A stretch of DNA of 64,000 nt from DASQZK01 sp963809925 (GCA_963809925.1 CAWELH010000007.1:1-64000); one strand, 5' to 3'; counted from the stretch's first letter, positions 34,689 through 44,992 are shown. Program-made: numbers and translations. The notes: generated by a model from the letters alone, not told the origin.

Positions 34689-37145
34689 TTATTTTTTTGT
34701 ACGGGCATCCCGTAGAAGTTTGACAATTTCTTCATGACCGTTGTCTCTGGCCCGTTCCAATGCACTGAATCCATCAGAGTCCCGGTAATTTATATCGGCA
34801 CCTTCTTTCAGCAATTCCTTGACCTTTGCAAGATCACCCTGCCAGGCGGCTCTCAACAGTTCCGGACCGTTCTTTCCACCGGAAGCCACTGTCTCAGTTT
34901 CTGTGGGATTGTTTATTACAGCGGAATCCGGTAGTTTACTATTCCGGATAATGTATGCAATGACCGGCAGATTCGCATTTTCCGAGATCTCCAGTGCAGT
35001 TTTTCCAGCTTTGTCTCTTAAGGTTGTATCCGCTCCACGTTCAACCAGTTCTAGTACGATATCCTGATAGCCCATTTCGGCTGCAAAATGGAGCGCCGTC
35101 TTTCCGCTATTGTCAGTTTCGTTAATCTTTGCTCCCTTATCGAGAAGCAATTTCACGACATCTGCGTGAACTTCAGGTAGATAGGTGTAAAAGTAGAAAC
35201 CCTGCATTGCTGCCCAGTGAAGGGCCGTCCTGCCATTTATGTCCCTGGCTTCAATATCGGAACCCGCATCGATCAGATCGCGAATCCTTTTCAGAGAAAG
35301 TTCCGGATCCTGCCTCCATGTTTTAACGGCGTTTGCAACCGCTGCATGAAGGGCTGTCCAACCATCTGCAGTGACTGCCTTGATGTCAGGCCCGGCCTCC
35401 AAAACCATCTTAAAAATATCGTATTTGTTATAATCCTTGTGGCGGTCACTTTTCTCATGATTTCCCACAAACGTTGCGGCTGCCATATGAAGCGGGGTCC
35501 AGCCGTCGTATGCGGCTGCATTAATATCGGCACCGGCATCAAGAAGCAGTTTAACGGCGTCACCGTCGCCATTCAGGATGGCTGTGTGAAGCCAGGTCCA
35601 GCCATTATGCATGGTCTCATTCTTTTTCCCCTCGGCAATAAGCTTTTCCACCATTGAGTATGCCGTGACATTCCCGCCATCAGGCATAAGCTGGTATCCC
35701 CTTTTCCTGGGGAATGCTCCCGAATTGCCCCATTTCTCACCCTCTTTACCCTCCGGCACTACCCACGATTCCGGTAGTGCCTGCACGGTTCCTGATGTTC
35801 TGAGTTTTCGGCTGCTTGCCTGCAGGGTCACAACACTACCTGGAGGGAGATTTAGGACGCCGCCGCGGCCAAGCTTTCCAATGTTTTCACAATTGTGGTT
35901 TTCATCCGAGAGATATATTTCAAATTTGTAGTTGGCTTCGATCAGGGTTTGAACGGCTGAATCACTTTTATTGATAATAACAGAAGTCAGGGTTCCGTTC
36001 ACGGGATGATAAAAAGCCGAAACTGAGAGACGTTCGTCATCCGTTTGAGCTTCAATTCGAACTGCTCCGGGCCGGATAAATCGATAAAATTGCTTTGATG
36101 CGTAGTATTTCGGTCCTGGTTTTCCATCAACCAGAATACAATAATTACCGTCGTCTCCGGCATTGCCCGATAACTGCCAGTAAATCCATGCGCTGAAATT
36201 GCCGTACACCAGGTAATCCTGGATATCTGATGCCATCTTCAATGCGCCTTTCCATGACTGTTCGTGGCCGGAAGTTTCTGTCATCCAGTTCTGACGTCCA
36301 TATTTTTTCGTCTCATCCACCCACTTGATCAGCTGGTCTTTTCCTCCCTGCCGGTGAGTACAGAACTGACCGTTAAACTTACTAGTTTGCGGATCATTCA
36401 TTGTCGGTTGAATATTGAACAGCATCCTGTCAACAAACATCATATCTTCCGGTATGAGGATTTGCGTGTTGATGCCTTCTTTTTCGAATTTAACCATCAG
36501 GGCCCTTACAGCTTCCTTCAGAACCCATGGATTGTAGATGCATGAACGGTAAAATTCAGGGAAAAGCAATTCATTCTGCACACTGACCCAATTGATATCA
36601 ATGCCGTAATTTTTCTTCGCAAGAATGATCTGTGCAGCCATATATTCCGCAAATTCACTGAAGAGATCAGCCCTGAGAAATCCGCCCTGGATGGGTGCAT
36701 GGTTCGTTTTTAAAAAGTCGGGGGGCGACCATGGAGTGGCCATAAAACGATTGATACCCCGCTTCTTAAATTCATTCATTAGCAGCATTGAACTTTCCAG
36801 CCCTTTCCTGCTAAGGTTGTCTCCAAGCCAGAAACCGTCCCAGTTGAAATGATCCGGATCGCTGTCATCGTTGACCCACTCCGTATGTTCCATCAGCGGA
36901 ACCCTGACGATACTCATACCGAGATCATTTACAACAAGGTCAAAAAAATCCGGATCAGAATATTCCGGAGGGAATTCTTTATAATTCGCAATACAGCTTC
37001 CAAATCCTTCGATTGTCTGATACGAAATGGAGGGGTCAATGGCGATGCTGGTCTCCGCCACAGGTATGTCCCGCTGGCAGCCTTCGATGATGAATGCCAC
37101 GGAGAATATCATCCCAAAAAGAGCCGGGAATAAAAGATTTTTCAT
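34689..37145 (-). CDS. GH30 glycoside hydrolase fused to eight ankyrin repeats, lipoprotein
   Basis: 818 residues from the ATG at 37145 (in-frame ATG at 37181 adds 12 polar residues before the leader). A lipoprotein-like signal ends IIEGC. Residues about 30-480 are a complete GH30 enzyme: TIEGFGSCIANY, MATPWSPPDFLKTN, acid/base Glu192 in VSVQNELLF, nucleophile Glu290 in WMTETSGHEQ, then the beta domain to about 470. From about 512 to the end come roughly eight ankyrin repeats (GWTPLHMAA, GWTALHAAV, GRTALHWAA, GKTALHFAAEMGYQDIVLEL), several with insertions. GH30 includes glucosylceramidases, beta-glucosidases, xylanases and beta-fucosidases. Ankyrin repeats on an exported glycosidase are unusual and suggest docking to another protein. 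It lies between GH88 and the six-hairpin gene. Confidence 0.92.
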   Translation of the reverse strand: MKNLLFPALFGMIFSVAFIIEGCQRDIPVAETSIAIDPSISYQTIEGFGSCIANYKEFPPEYSDPDFFDLVVNDLGMSIVRVPLMEHTEWVNDDSDPDHFNWDGFWLGDNLSRKGLESSMLLMNEFKKRGINRFMATPWSPPDFLKTNHAPIQGGFLRADLFSEFAEYMAAQIILAKKNYGIDINWVSVQNELLFPEFYRSCIYNPWVLKEAVRALMVKFEKEGINTQILIPEDMMFVDRMLFNIQPTMNDPQTSKFNGQFCTHRQGGKDQLIKWVDETKKYGRQNWMTETSGHEQSWKGALKMASDIQDYLVYGNFSAWIYWQLSGNAGDDGNYCILVDGKPGPKYYASKQFYRFIRPGAVRIEAQTDDERLSVSAFYHPVNGTLTSVIINKSDSAVQTLIEANYKFEIYLSDENHNCENIGKLGRGGVLNLPPGSVVTLQASSRKLRTSGTVQALPESWVVPEGKEGEKWGNSGAFPRKRGYQLMPDGGNVTAYSMVEKLIAEGKKNETMHNGWTWLHTAILNGDGDAVKLLLDAGADINAAAYDGWTPLHMAAATFVGNHEKSDRHKDYNKYDIFKMVLEAGPDIKAVTADGWTALHAAVANAVKTWRQDPELSLKRIRDLIDAGSDIEARDINGRTALHWAAMQGFYFYTYLPEVHADVVKLLLDKGAKINETDNSGKTALHFAAEMGYQDIVLELVERGADTTLRDKAGKTALEISENANLPVIAYIIRNSKLPDSAVINNPTETETVASGGKNGPELLRAAWQGDLAKVKELLKEGADINYRDSDGFSALERARDNGHEEIVKLLRDARTKK

Positions 37146-37191
37146 AGAGACAGATGTATTAGCTTCAATAAAGATATTCAATTCCCACGGT

Positions 37192-38385
37192 TTACGTTCT
37201 CAAAACCTGAAGTAATCTTAGTATGGCTTCAATGTAATAGTAATCGGCATAAGATAGAGGAATGTCGATGCCGGCTCTGGCTGGCTTGGATACCACACTG
37301 TGTTTCAGTAAAAATCCACCGTTTTCACCTTTCGAATCAAAATACCCGGGTTCTGACAGGCAGAAAACAATGTTCTTCCCGGTTTCGAGATATTTTTTTT
37401 CCCCGGTGTGCATATAGAGTTCAATCATGGCTGAAGCAATGATGGAAGCAGCTGATGCATCCTTTTCCTCACCCGAATCTGAAGAGAGCGCAAAGTCCCA
37501 GCAGGGCACATATTCGTCACCAAGCTTTGTTATCAGGTAATCTGCGATATGCCTGGACTGAATAAGATAGTTCGTGTCAGCGGTCTCCCTGTACATCATC
37601 GTAAATCCATAAAAGCCCCAGGCCTGTCCCCTTGACCACGAAGAACTATCATAGGCGCCCTGTAATGTTCCTTTCCGGATTGGCTTGCCGGTTACTGTAT
37701 CATAATCAACAACATGAAAACAACTGTAGTTATCCATATAGTGACTTTTCATAGTCTTGTATGAATGGCTTCCGGCTATACGGGAAAAAGTCTCACCTCC
37801 GCTATGTTTGCTGGCCCACATCAGTAATTCGAGATTCATCATGTTATCGATGATCACTGGGTATTGCTTCCACCAGCCGGGAAAATCCCACGACCTGAGG
37901 CAACCTACTGTCGGGGAAAATCGCCTGCTGAGTGATTCTGCACTCTGAAGCAGGACCCGCTTATAGTCGGGGTTTTTCGTGATGCGATATCCGTTACCAT
38001 AACTGCAGTACATCATAAAACCCAGGTCGTGAGTACCGGTTTCATACTGCTGGTCTTCCAGAATTTGTGTATAATATTCAGCTTTCCTCTTCCAGAAATT
38101 ATCATTTGTATATTCATAGAAATACCACAATGTTCCGGGAAAAAATCCACTGGTCCAGCCTGACGGGTCTGTCCCGACGAACCGGCCGTTCTTGAACGAA
38201 TAAGGGATCTGACCGGCCTGGCCAAAATCGGTAAGTATCTGTTTATACTGTGAAGTTGCCACATCCATGATTTCTGTCAGGTGCTCTTCTTCATCCTTGC
38301 TTAACGTACTTGTATTTGTATTACAGTTCGTTAAACCCAAGCCTGTCAGTACTAAAAATCCGATAAGTACGATAACGCTCTTCAT
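37192..38385 (-). CDS. GH88 unsaturated glucuronyl/galacturonyl hydrolase, lipoprotein
   Basis: A 397-residue protein with a lipoprotein-type start (FLVLTGLGLTNC). The (alpha/alpha)6 fold of GH88 is clear: SGFFPGTLWYFYEYT, Asp120 in GTHDLGFMMYCSYGNGY, Asp180 in PVIIDNMMNLELLMWA, and SSWSRGQAWGFYGFTMMYRE. Both aspartates needed for hydration of the 4,5-unsaturated uronic acid are present. The enzyme removes the unsaturated uronyl residue left by a polysaccharide lyase, so it predicts a lyase-depolymerised, uronic-acid-containing substrate for this locus. It is 46 bp from the GH30-ankyrin gene start and 28 bp after the propeller gene, hence in one operon. Confidence 0.93.
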   Translation of the reverse strand: MKSVIVLIGFLVLTGLGLTNCNTNTSTLSKDEEEHLTEIMDVATSQYKQILTDFGQAGQIPYSFKNGRFVGTDPSGWTSGFFPGTLWYFYEYTNDNFWKRKAEYYTQILEDQQYETGTHDLGFMMYCSYGNGYRITKNPDYKRVLLQSAESLSRRFSPTVGCLRSWDFPGWWKQYPVIIDNMMNLELLMWASKHSGGETFSRIAGSHSYKTMKSHYMDNYSCFHVVDYDTVTGKPIRKGTLQGAYDSSSWSRGQAWGFYGFTMMYRETADTNYLIQSRHIADYLITKLGDEYVPCWDFALSSDSGEEKDASAASIIASAMIELYMHTGEKKYLETGKNIVFCLSEPGYFDSKGENGGFLLKHSVVSKPARAGIDIPLSYADYYYIEAILRLLQVLRT

Positions 38386-38413
38386 GAATTTGCTTAAAAA
38401 TTAGGTTATTATC

Positions 38414-40204
38414 TCAGTGTGACTTTCTAATCACTAATTTCATGCATGCCTTTGACTTATCCCCAACAAAAACAAGAAACCAGATTCCACTGTCGAATGA
38501 CTCCAGGTTACAGGTGAGGGCATCGGCACCCGGACTGATGAGCTGCCGTTCCTTTTGCTCTCCCCGCAGGTTGAAAAACAGCAGTTCATTATATTTGGCT
38601 CCTCCAAAATCTATATGCAACGAGTTCCCTGCCGGGTTAGGAAACACTTCCGGAACCTGAGCATCTTCCTCCGTTTTAAAGATATGGTCAGATTCGGAGA
38701 CGTAGATTCGCACAGTCCTGCTCATGCTTTTCGGTCCGCCGGATTTGCCTGTTCCATCGTCGCTCAGCGTGACGGTCACATCCACCATACCTGTATCCGA
38801 CGGCACGAAGGTAATGCAGGCCTCGCCCTCCTCATCACCCCAGGCGTGATCCAAAGAGGTAACGGCACGGCTGTGACTTTTTTCCAGGAAAATTTCAAGC
38901 CCCTGTTTTTCCTCATCACCATCCGAAATCTCCGAAATCCAAATAGTATCCTGATCGGTAGAAATATGCGTATATACCTCGGCAGGTAGATTGAAGCCGG
39001 GGGCCTGGTTTTCCGGCAGGTAAAATCCCGGATCCAGGATAACCAGTGCCCCGTCAAATTCACCGTTTTCATTGTCACTCCTCAGCTCATGCCGGGAGAA
39101 ATATAAACGCCCTTTGCTGTCACGGATATTATTTCCCGTGAAGGTATAGTCGCCGGATCCGAACTCCGCGGGGAATTCATAGACAGAAGCTACTTCACCC
39201 GTCATCACATGCATCCTGATCAGGCGGTAAGGCTTCTGCGCCGGAACTGCATACAGATCCTTTTCGTCGGGAGAAAGGAATAAGGTCAGTACGCCGCCAC
39301 CATATGGGTTTATATTTCCCAGATCAGTCAGTTCCTTCGAGGCCACATCAAGTTGATACACTGATCCTTCAGGATCGAGAATGTATGCGATACTCCGGTC
39401 AGTGGTCATGGCCAGTCCGTTCCAGAATGGACGCCCCCCTTTATAGCCGGTTTTTATAGTTGTGTCATTCTGAAAATCATAGACATACATATTTTCCCAA
39501 CCCCAGGAATAGGTGATGTTCCCCATTTCATCCGGAATCAGGGTCCTGGTGATATTACCGTTGAGCCGTAATCCATCGATCACACGATCGACCTTCCCCG
39601 AAAGTGTATTATAGTAAACAAGATCTCCGTAGGGATTTCCATAGCCAACAATATAATTCATTGATGGAATGGATGTTAAACTTATGAGTCCTCTGTTTTT
39701 CTGAACAACCCCGTCTGGAAGACCACTGCTTACATCAATCAGTTTGTCGAGCGATATATCATATGCAAGGATATGTGAGCCTCTAAATTCTGTAAGATCT
39801 TCTGTGGGTGAGGGACTGGGCTGGGTTCCGATATACATCTTACCATTCATGTACACGATATCGGTATGACCTTTCGACACTACTTCCTTAGGCTCCCTGT
39901 TTCCGGCCTGATCGAGAACATGATTATATGTATCAATGAAGCGCTTCTCACCCTTGTCGAAATTGTACCGGAATAAGGCAACATCTTCCTCATGACCGGC
40001 CCATTCGTTATTGTTTCCGAAAGCAATGTAGACATTATCATCCGGGTCAATGCCAATTGAATTCCAGCAAAACTGAAGCGGGAATCCTGCCGGCTTGATT
40101 TCACTGAATGACACAACCTTAACTGTGATCTGTCCCCACGAATCTGCCACACCCGGAAAAATTGTCAGGATAAATACAGCGATCAATTTATCGGGTGACT
40201 TCAT
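38414..40204 (-). CDS. Secreted beta-propeller protein with Ig-like domain and T9SS tail
   Basis: 596 residues with a signal peptide (VFILTIFPGVADSWGQ). Residues about 30-390 form a seven-bladed propeller of YVTN/SMP-30 kind (WNSIGIDPDDNVYIAFGNNN, VYMNGKMYIGTQPS, TLFLSPDEKDLYAVPAQKPY). A cadherin/Ig-like segment follows (about 400-500), and the last 80 residues (VFPNPAGNSLHIDFGGAK) are a T9SS type A sorting domain. It is likely a surface-exposed binder or lyase-like propeller; polysaccharide lyases with propeller folds exist, but no catalytic signature could be confirmed. It starts 18 bp after the DUF362 gene. Confidence 0.8.
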   Translation of the reverse strand: MKSPDKLIAVFILTIFPGVADSWGQITVKVVSFSEIKPAGFPLQFCWNSIGIDPDDNVYIAFGNNNEWAGHEEDVALFRYNFDKGEKRFIDTYNHVLDQAGNREPKEVVSKGHTDIVYMNGKMYIGTQPSPSPTEDLTEFRGSHILAYDISLDKLIDVSSGLPDGVVQKNRGLISLTSIPSMNYIVGYGNPYGDLVYYNTLSGKVDRVIDGLRLNGNITRTLIPDEMGNITYSWGWENMYVYDFQNDTTIKTGYKGGRPFWNGLAMTTDRSIAYILDPEGSVYQLDVASKELTDLGNINPYGGGVLTLFLSPDEKDLYAVPAQKPYRLIRMHVMTGEVASVYEFPAEFGSGDYTFTGNNIRDSKGRLYFSRHELRSDNENGEFDGALVILDPGFYLPENQAPGFNLPAEVYTHISTDQDTIWISEISDGDEEKQGLEIFLEKSHSRAVTSLDHAWGDEEGEACITFVPSDTGMVDVTVTLSDDGTGKSGGPKSMSRTVRIYVSESDHIFKTEEDAQVPEVFPNPAGNSLHIDFGGAKYNELLFFNLRGEQKERQLISPGADALTCNLESFDSGIWFLVFVGDKSKACMKLVIRKSH

Positions 40205-40221
40205 GCGCAGGCCTCTGTTTA

Positions 40222-42379
40222 TTAATGATGAATAATAAAAGTTGTTCTTGCAAGTTCTGCCCGTTCAGCGTTAACCGCCAGTATATACAGCCCATTTTGA
40301 AGATAGCTGATATCCAGTGGACATGAAGCTCCTTCCTGAAGGTTTTCCGGTTGGCTGTTCAAAAGTAGCTTACCGTTCATATCGAATATTCGGATGATAT
40401 AGGGTCCGGGATATGACCGATTGAATCTGATATTGAGTCTGTCGGAAGCGGGAACCGGGTATAACGAAAAGATATCTTCGGTCCGTGCAGAATGACCATC
40501 CGGGGTTGCATCAAACCTGACATTCGTTCCAACATATGACGAGGACGTTACACCGCGGAACGATTTGATCCTGTAATAATAAATCCCTTTTCCAGCGACG
40601 TCAGAATCAGAATACGAGGTTACATTTTCTCCCGTAGTAATCAAATCAAGGTAGGTCTCTCCACCGTCGATTGATTTCTCAATGTTAAATCCGTCTTCGT
40701 CAGTATTAATATCTGTCCATGCGAGCATTACAGATCTCTCCTCACCACTGAATGTTGCATTGAATTTAACTGGTGCATAGGGCGCGGGTGTATAGCCATT
40801 TAAAAAGACACGTACAAGTTCGATCCCGTTTCCGGTTCCAAGGTTTTTACTGTATAATTTTTCCTGCGGGTTATTCCAGTGTTCATAAATCCCAAGTGAG
40901 TAATCCACGATCGTACCATCACCCTCCGGATCGTACGCAATTCCAGGGGGTCGTTGCAAAGGATCTGCAGCCTGGATCAGAAAATCGTCTACACCTGCGG
41001 TGGTTGCCAAATTGTCGTTCCAGGTTTCGGTGCTGATAAAATCAAGTGCCACCGACTCAATGGCAACCGGATCGACCGACAATAACAATGATGAAGGGTA
41101 GTCGTCGTTGAACGGCGTCTGCTGAAATTTTACGGGTGAAGACCAGGCGTTGGCGCTGCTCCAGAGCATATCGCCGATATTCAGGATGGTTTTTCCTCCC
41201 AGCTCTTTATGTGCCATCAGATCAACAAAATGGCGGTAGTGATTGTAACCCTGCTGATTCTCAACGAGTGAAGAATGCATGTGTTGGGCAGTATTTCTCA
41301 TGTTCGAGCCAAAATGATTTTTAGTATTGTTTGAAAATCCGGCCGAACTGTGATGCTTTACTACGGAAATGTTGATCATATAATCAGCTTCTGTGAAATG
41401 TACCGGCAGGTAGTCCCCACCACTGCCATCGCTGAATTGGATAACCTGTTGGGCAGAACTCACTACCTTCGTCCTTCCGGCAGCCCCGTCCTCAAGGCTA
41501 AGATATACTACATTGGGGAAATCCGGTGCAACCATCCCGTAATACTGATCGGGGAAGTACGATCCCGGGATCGCCGATGGAGATGTCTTCCTGTCTGACG
41601 CCCACAACGTTGATAAGCTGATTTAAAACCGACCAGTATACCTGGGGTGAGGTATCGATCATATTCAGATTTTCATCTTTATTATGCCCGTCCATATTGC
41701 TGTCATCACAGGTCACAAAATTCACTTTTATCGCAATCTTCTCACCCTCTGAATAGCCGGTCTCATCCTTCCCTTTTGACTGATTGTAATACATGAATAA
41801 CTTACTCCACGCACCTTCAATGGTTTCGGTGCCGGTAAGTGCGAGCAGACCTTGTGAAAGCATATCCTGGACAGCTGTAAGATTGGTATACCCGGGCATA
41901 TACCAGTTCTGATCTTCCCGCCATGTATTCGGACATGTCTCATCCACTGCGTCGGGATTCCATACCCAGACAACTTTACCTGTCATTTCTCCCGTACTCT
42001 CTCCTATTGGTTGATTTGGCAGAAAAACAGCTGCTTCCATGGATTTTGAAAAAACTTCACCAGGGTCCAGGAAGTTCAGGTGTACGATGACCAGAAGCGC
42101 AAGGATCAGGACCAATACTGCAGGAACATATCTGGATTTTTTAAAAAGCTCCGCAGATTTTCGAAATATAACGGATGAACCCAGGATTCCGGTAAAGTAA
42201 ATTACAAATGCTGCAGCAACCGGGAAGGCGGCTCTTTGACAAGGATAGGATGCCCTGGATGGCTTCGGGATTACCCGTAACAGAAACCAGATCAGTGCGA
42301 TGATGCCAATGATTGGGAAAAACCACCTCCGTTTGCTTTCTCTGTAAAATAGTATAAGTCTATCGTATCGTTTTCTCAT
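40222..42379 (-). pseudogene. DUF362 protein with N-terminal membrane helices and T9SS tail, one frameshift
   Basis: Two overlapping frames join near 41563 to make a protein of about 719 residues. The N-terminus has three hydrophobic helices (FPIIGIIALIWFLLRVIP, FPVAAAFVIYFTGILG, PAVLVLILALLVIVHL), then a DUF362 domain (KIAIKVNFVTCDDSN, DISIGDPG joined to SYFPDQYYG, INISVVKHHSSAGFSNNTKNH, LLLSVDPVAIESVALDFIS). An FN3-like domain follows, and a T9SS tail (LYPVPASDRLNIRFN) closes it. The shift sits at a 14-bp perfect palindrome (41560-41573) and needs one base. Membrane helices plus a T9SS tail on one chain is contradictory unless the helices are cleaved or two proteins were meant. It sits between the beta-helix and propeller genes. 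Confidence 0.78.
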
Positions 42380-42403
42380 TCACTTTCCAGTTTAAGATCG
42401 TTA

Positions 42404-44932
42404 CTATTCCTTTGTGAACCGGATGACCGTTTGATGATCAGCAGTAATCACTCTGATAAAATATATCCCTCCGGCGAACTGACTGACATCGATATGCAAT
42501 TCATTCTCTGACATGCTTTCCCCGGAAAAGATCCGGCTTCCGATAATATCCATGATCTCAATCCTCAGAATTTTCTCTTCCGCTTTGATTGTAATATTTC
42601 CTTCCGAAGGATTTGGAAACACCAATACTCCCCCACCTTTTCCACTTCGCGAAACTCCCAGTGTGAAATTGAACGGAGTTGAAACCCTCGATTCATTGCC
42701 ATCAAGATCCAGGGCGGAAACACCGATCCTATATGTCATTCCCTCGGTTGCACCGGTCACTGTATAGCTTAACTGCTCAGTTGTGCCATGAAGATTGTTG
42801 TCAAGGTAAACATTATAACCGGTCACACCAATGTTATCTGTGGCAGGATCCCAGCTGATGGTGAAGCCGGTAGATGCAATATCCAAAATCGTTACATTAG
42901 CAGGTGATGAAGGAGGCTGGGAATCAGCTACTCTGATCATCAACTCATTGCTCTGTTCCGATTCATTCCCGGCCGGATCGACGGAGCTGACAGTTACGGC
43001 ATACGTGATTCCCATTTGCAGATCAGAAATTGAAATGACGGTGTCCTGGTAAATGTCATCGGTATACAATGTTCCGTCCAAATATACTTTATAGCCCCAT
43101 ATCTCCCTGTCGTCGACAGAACGGTCCCATTTAAAGGTCAGGGAATGATCAGTTACCCCTACCATCTCCGGGTTTCCGGGTTTGGAGGGGGGATTTGTAT
43201 CGGGGTCAAGCGTCATGAATTGTGCATCCCGGCTGCCTGACTCATTCCCGGAAACATCAACAGCTTTTACGGTGACTGTGTACTCCGTTTCCGGACTCAG
43301 CCTGTAGATGGTAAACGCAGTATCTTTCACCAGCGTAGCATTTGCACGATCATCACCAAAGTAGATGTTATAGCCAAGAGTGCGTTCATTGTCAGTGGCC
43401 CACAACCATGAAATCCGTACCGATGCATCCGTAATATGACTTGTCATCACAGCAGGGGGGATCTCCGGAGGAATCTCGTCTGTATCCAGCGAAAATCCAT
43501 GGGCAATATAAGCTATGACAGACTCTGCCGAATATTCAGGCCACCATGTTCTTACCGGACGTTGGTAAGCCCGTTGAAGAAAGCTGTCTACTGAGCCAGG
43601 CCTTCCGAGATTCTGATGATAATCACCCACTGATCTGTCAGGATCGAGCCATCCCGGATCCGGCGTTTCCTTGTTTCTGTCCTTGTAAAATTTATAAATG
43701 ATATTATCCTCTTTTTCAACACTTCCTCCGATTCCGTTTACATCATCATACCCGGCAATGGCTTCGCCATCTTTGTTCAGGCTGTTGGCAATGATGTTGC
43801 GTTGTATCCTGCAAGGTATTGCAATACCTCCAATGCCCAGACGGGCTGCTGTCCTTGGGTAGTCTATGTCCAGAGAATCCATAAGACGGGTTTCCAGAAA
43901 TACATTGTCGCTCACAGTGGTCATATCCATATCGGTTACCCAGTTGAACATTTCCGTCCAGTCTTCTTCCACATAGTTGAAGCCGACATTGATGTTTACT
44001 GCATTCTGAAGAAACAGGTTGCCGGTTGCGCTTCCCCCTGATCTTAGCTGAATCCCGTGAGCAGATCCCCGGGCCAGGATATTATTCCTGATGATGATCT
44101 TTGAAGGATCCGGATTATATCCCGACATATAAATATTATGATTGAACATATTAGGGCCTGAACCCGCAACCTTTTCATTCCATCCGTTATGGTCAAAAAG
44201 GCAATCTTCTACCAAAACGCCTTCCGTCCGGTGTATATATATTCCCTGGGTTCTTGTTCTCAGTTCATTAACAAAATAAGAATCGGGAGCATACGAATGA
44301 TGAGCGATCACCCGTCTCAGTTTCAGGTTCACATATTTGTTGGAGATATCTGCAGGGCTGAATGCCCCGAGGCTGGCGAAATTTGCAATACAATCCTCAA
44401 TAAGAATATTTTCGCCGTATCCCAGCATATTAAAAACATCCACCTTCTCATCACTACTGAAATCGGGGGAATCAGGGTCGTGTTTGTATCCGTACCATTC
44501 CAGACCGACAAATGCCAGATTTGATGCTTCGGCATTGAAAGTGGACATAAAGGATACATCAATATTAAACCTGGGCCTTGGACCTTCGTCCCCGTAGTAA
44601 CTTACGAGTATTGGTTCCGTTGCAGATCTTCCCGACTTGAACGATCCCAGACCGGCTACGGTAAACCATTCGTCTCCCCGTTTAAAGAGCAGATGATCGG
44701 GATAGCCGCTCCGGACAAGCGAAACAGCCCTGGCTATGGACTGCACGGGGGTTTCCGCAGACAATCCGTCGTTTGTATCCAGGCCAGAAGAACTGCTGAC
44801 GTAGATGATTCTCGAATCGGCAGAAGGTGCAACGATCGTCCACCCTCCCTCATCAAGGGGCAGTTGGGGTAACACCGTTACACAGATGAGCAGAAGCAAC
44901 AATACCGCGTATACCCTTTTAAGAATGGTCAT
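42404..44932 (-). CDS. Right-handed beta-helix protein with three FN3 domains and T9SS tail; candidate lyase
   Basis: 842 residues with a signal peptide (VLLLLLICVTVLPQ). After IIYVSSSSGLDTNDGLSAET, the typical start of secreted beta-helix proteins, residues about 45-470 form a parallel beta-helix (ENILIEDCIANF, EGVLVEDCLFDHNGW, SKIIIRNNILARGSAHGIQL, SGGSATGNLF). Three FN3 domains (about 495-580, 590-680, 685-770) carry the xxDNIGVTGYNVYLDN motif. A T9SS type A domain ends it (VFPNPSEGNITIKAEEKI). Because the locus has a GH88 but no other obvious lyase, this is the best lyase candidate. Glycoside hydrolase activity (GH28- or GH120-like) is the alternative. Confidence 0.82.
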   Translation of the reverse strand: MTILKRVYAVLLLLLICVTVLPQLPLDEGGWTIVAPSADSRIIYVSSSSGLDTNDGLSAETPVQSIARAVSLVRSGYPDHLLFKRGDEWFTVAGLGSFKSGRSATEPILVSYYGDEGPRPRFNIDVSFMSTFNAEASNLAFVGLEWYGYKHDPDSPDFSSDEKVDVFNMLGYGENILIEDCIANFASLGAFSPADISNKYVNLKLRRVIAHHSYAPDSYFVNELRTRTQGIYIHRTEGVLVEDCLFDHNGWNEKVAGSGPNMFNHNIYMSGYNPDPSKIIIRNNILARGSAHGIQLRSGGSATGNLFLQNAVNINVGFNYVEEDWTEMFNWVTDMDMTTVSDNVFLETRLMDSLDIDYPRTAARLGIGGIAIPCRIQRNIIANSLNKDGEAIAGYDDVNGIGGSVEKEDNIIYKFYKDRNKETPDPGWLDPDRSVGDYHQNLGRPGSVDSFLQRAYQRPVRTWWPEYSAESVIAYIAHGFSLDTDEIPPEIPPAVMTSHITDASVRISWLWATDNERTLGYNIYFGDDRANATLVKDTAFTIYRLSPETEYTVTVKAVDVSGNESGSRDAQFMTLDPDTNPPSKPGNPEMVGVTDHSLTFKWDRSVDDREIWGYKVYLDGTLYTDDIYQDTVISISDLQMGITYAVTVSSVDPAGNESEQSNELMIRVADSQPPSSPANVTILDIASTGFTISWDPATDNIGVTGYNVYLDNNLHGTTEQLSYTVTGATEGMTYRIGVSALDLDGNESRVSTPFNFTLGVSRSGKGGGVLVFPNPSEGNITIKAEEKILRIEIMDIIGSRIFSGESMSENELHIDVSQFAGGIYFIRVITADHQTVIRFTKE

Positions 44933-44992
44933 AGTTTCCCTGATTTTTTAGCATTGATCGGTTTCAGAATACCTGCTCAAACAGAAAGGGCA

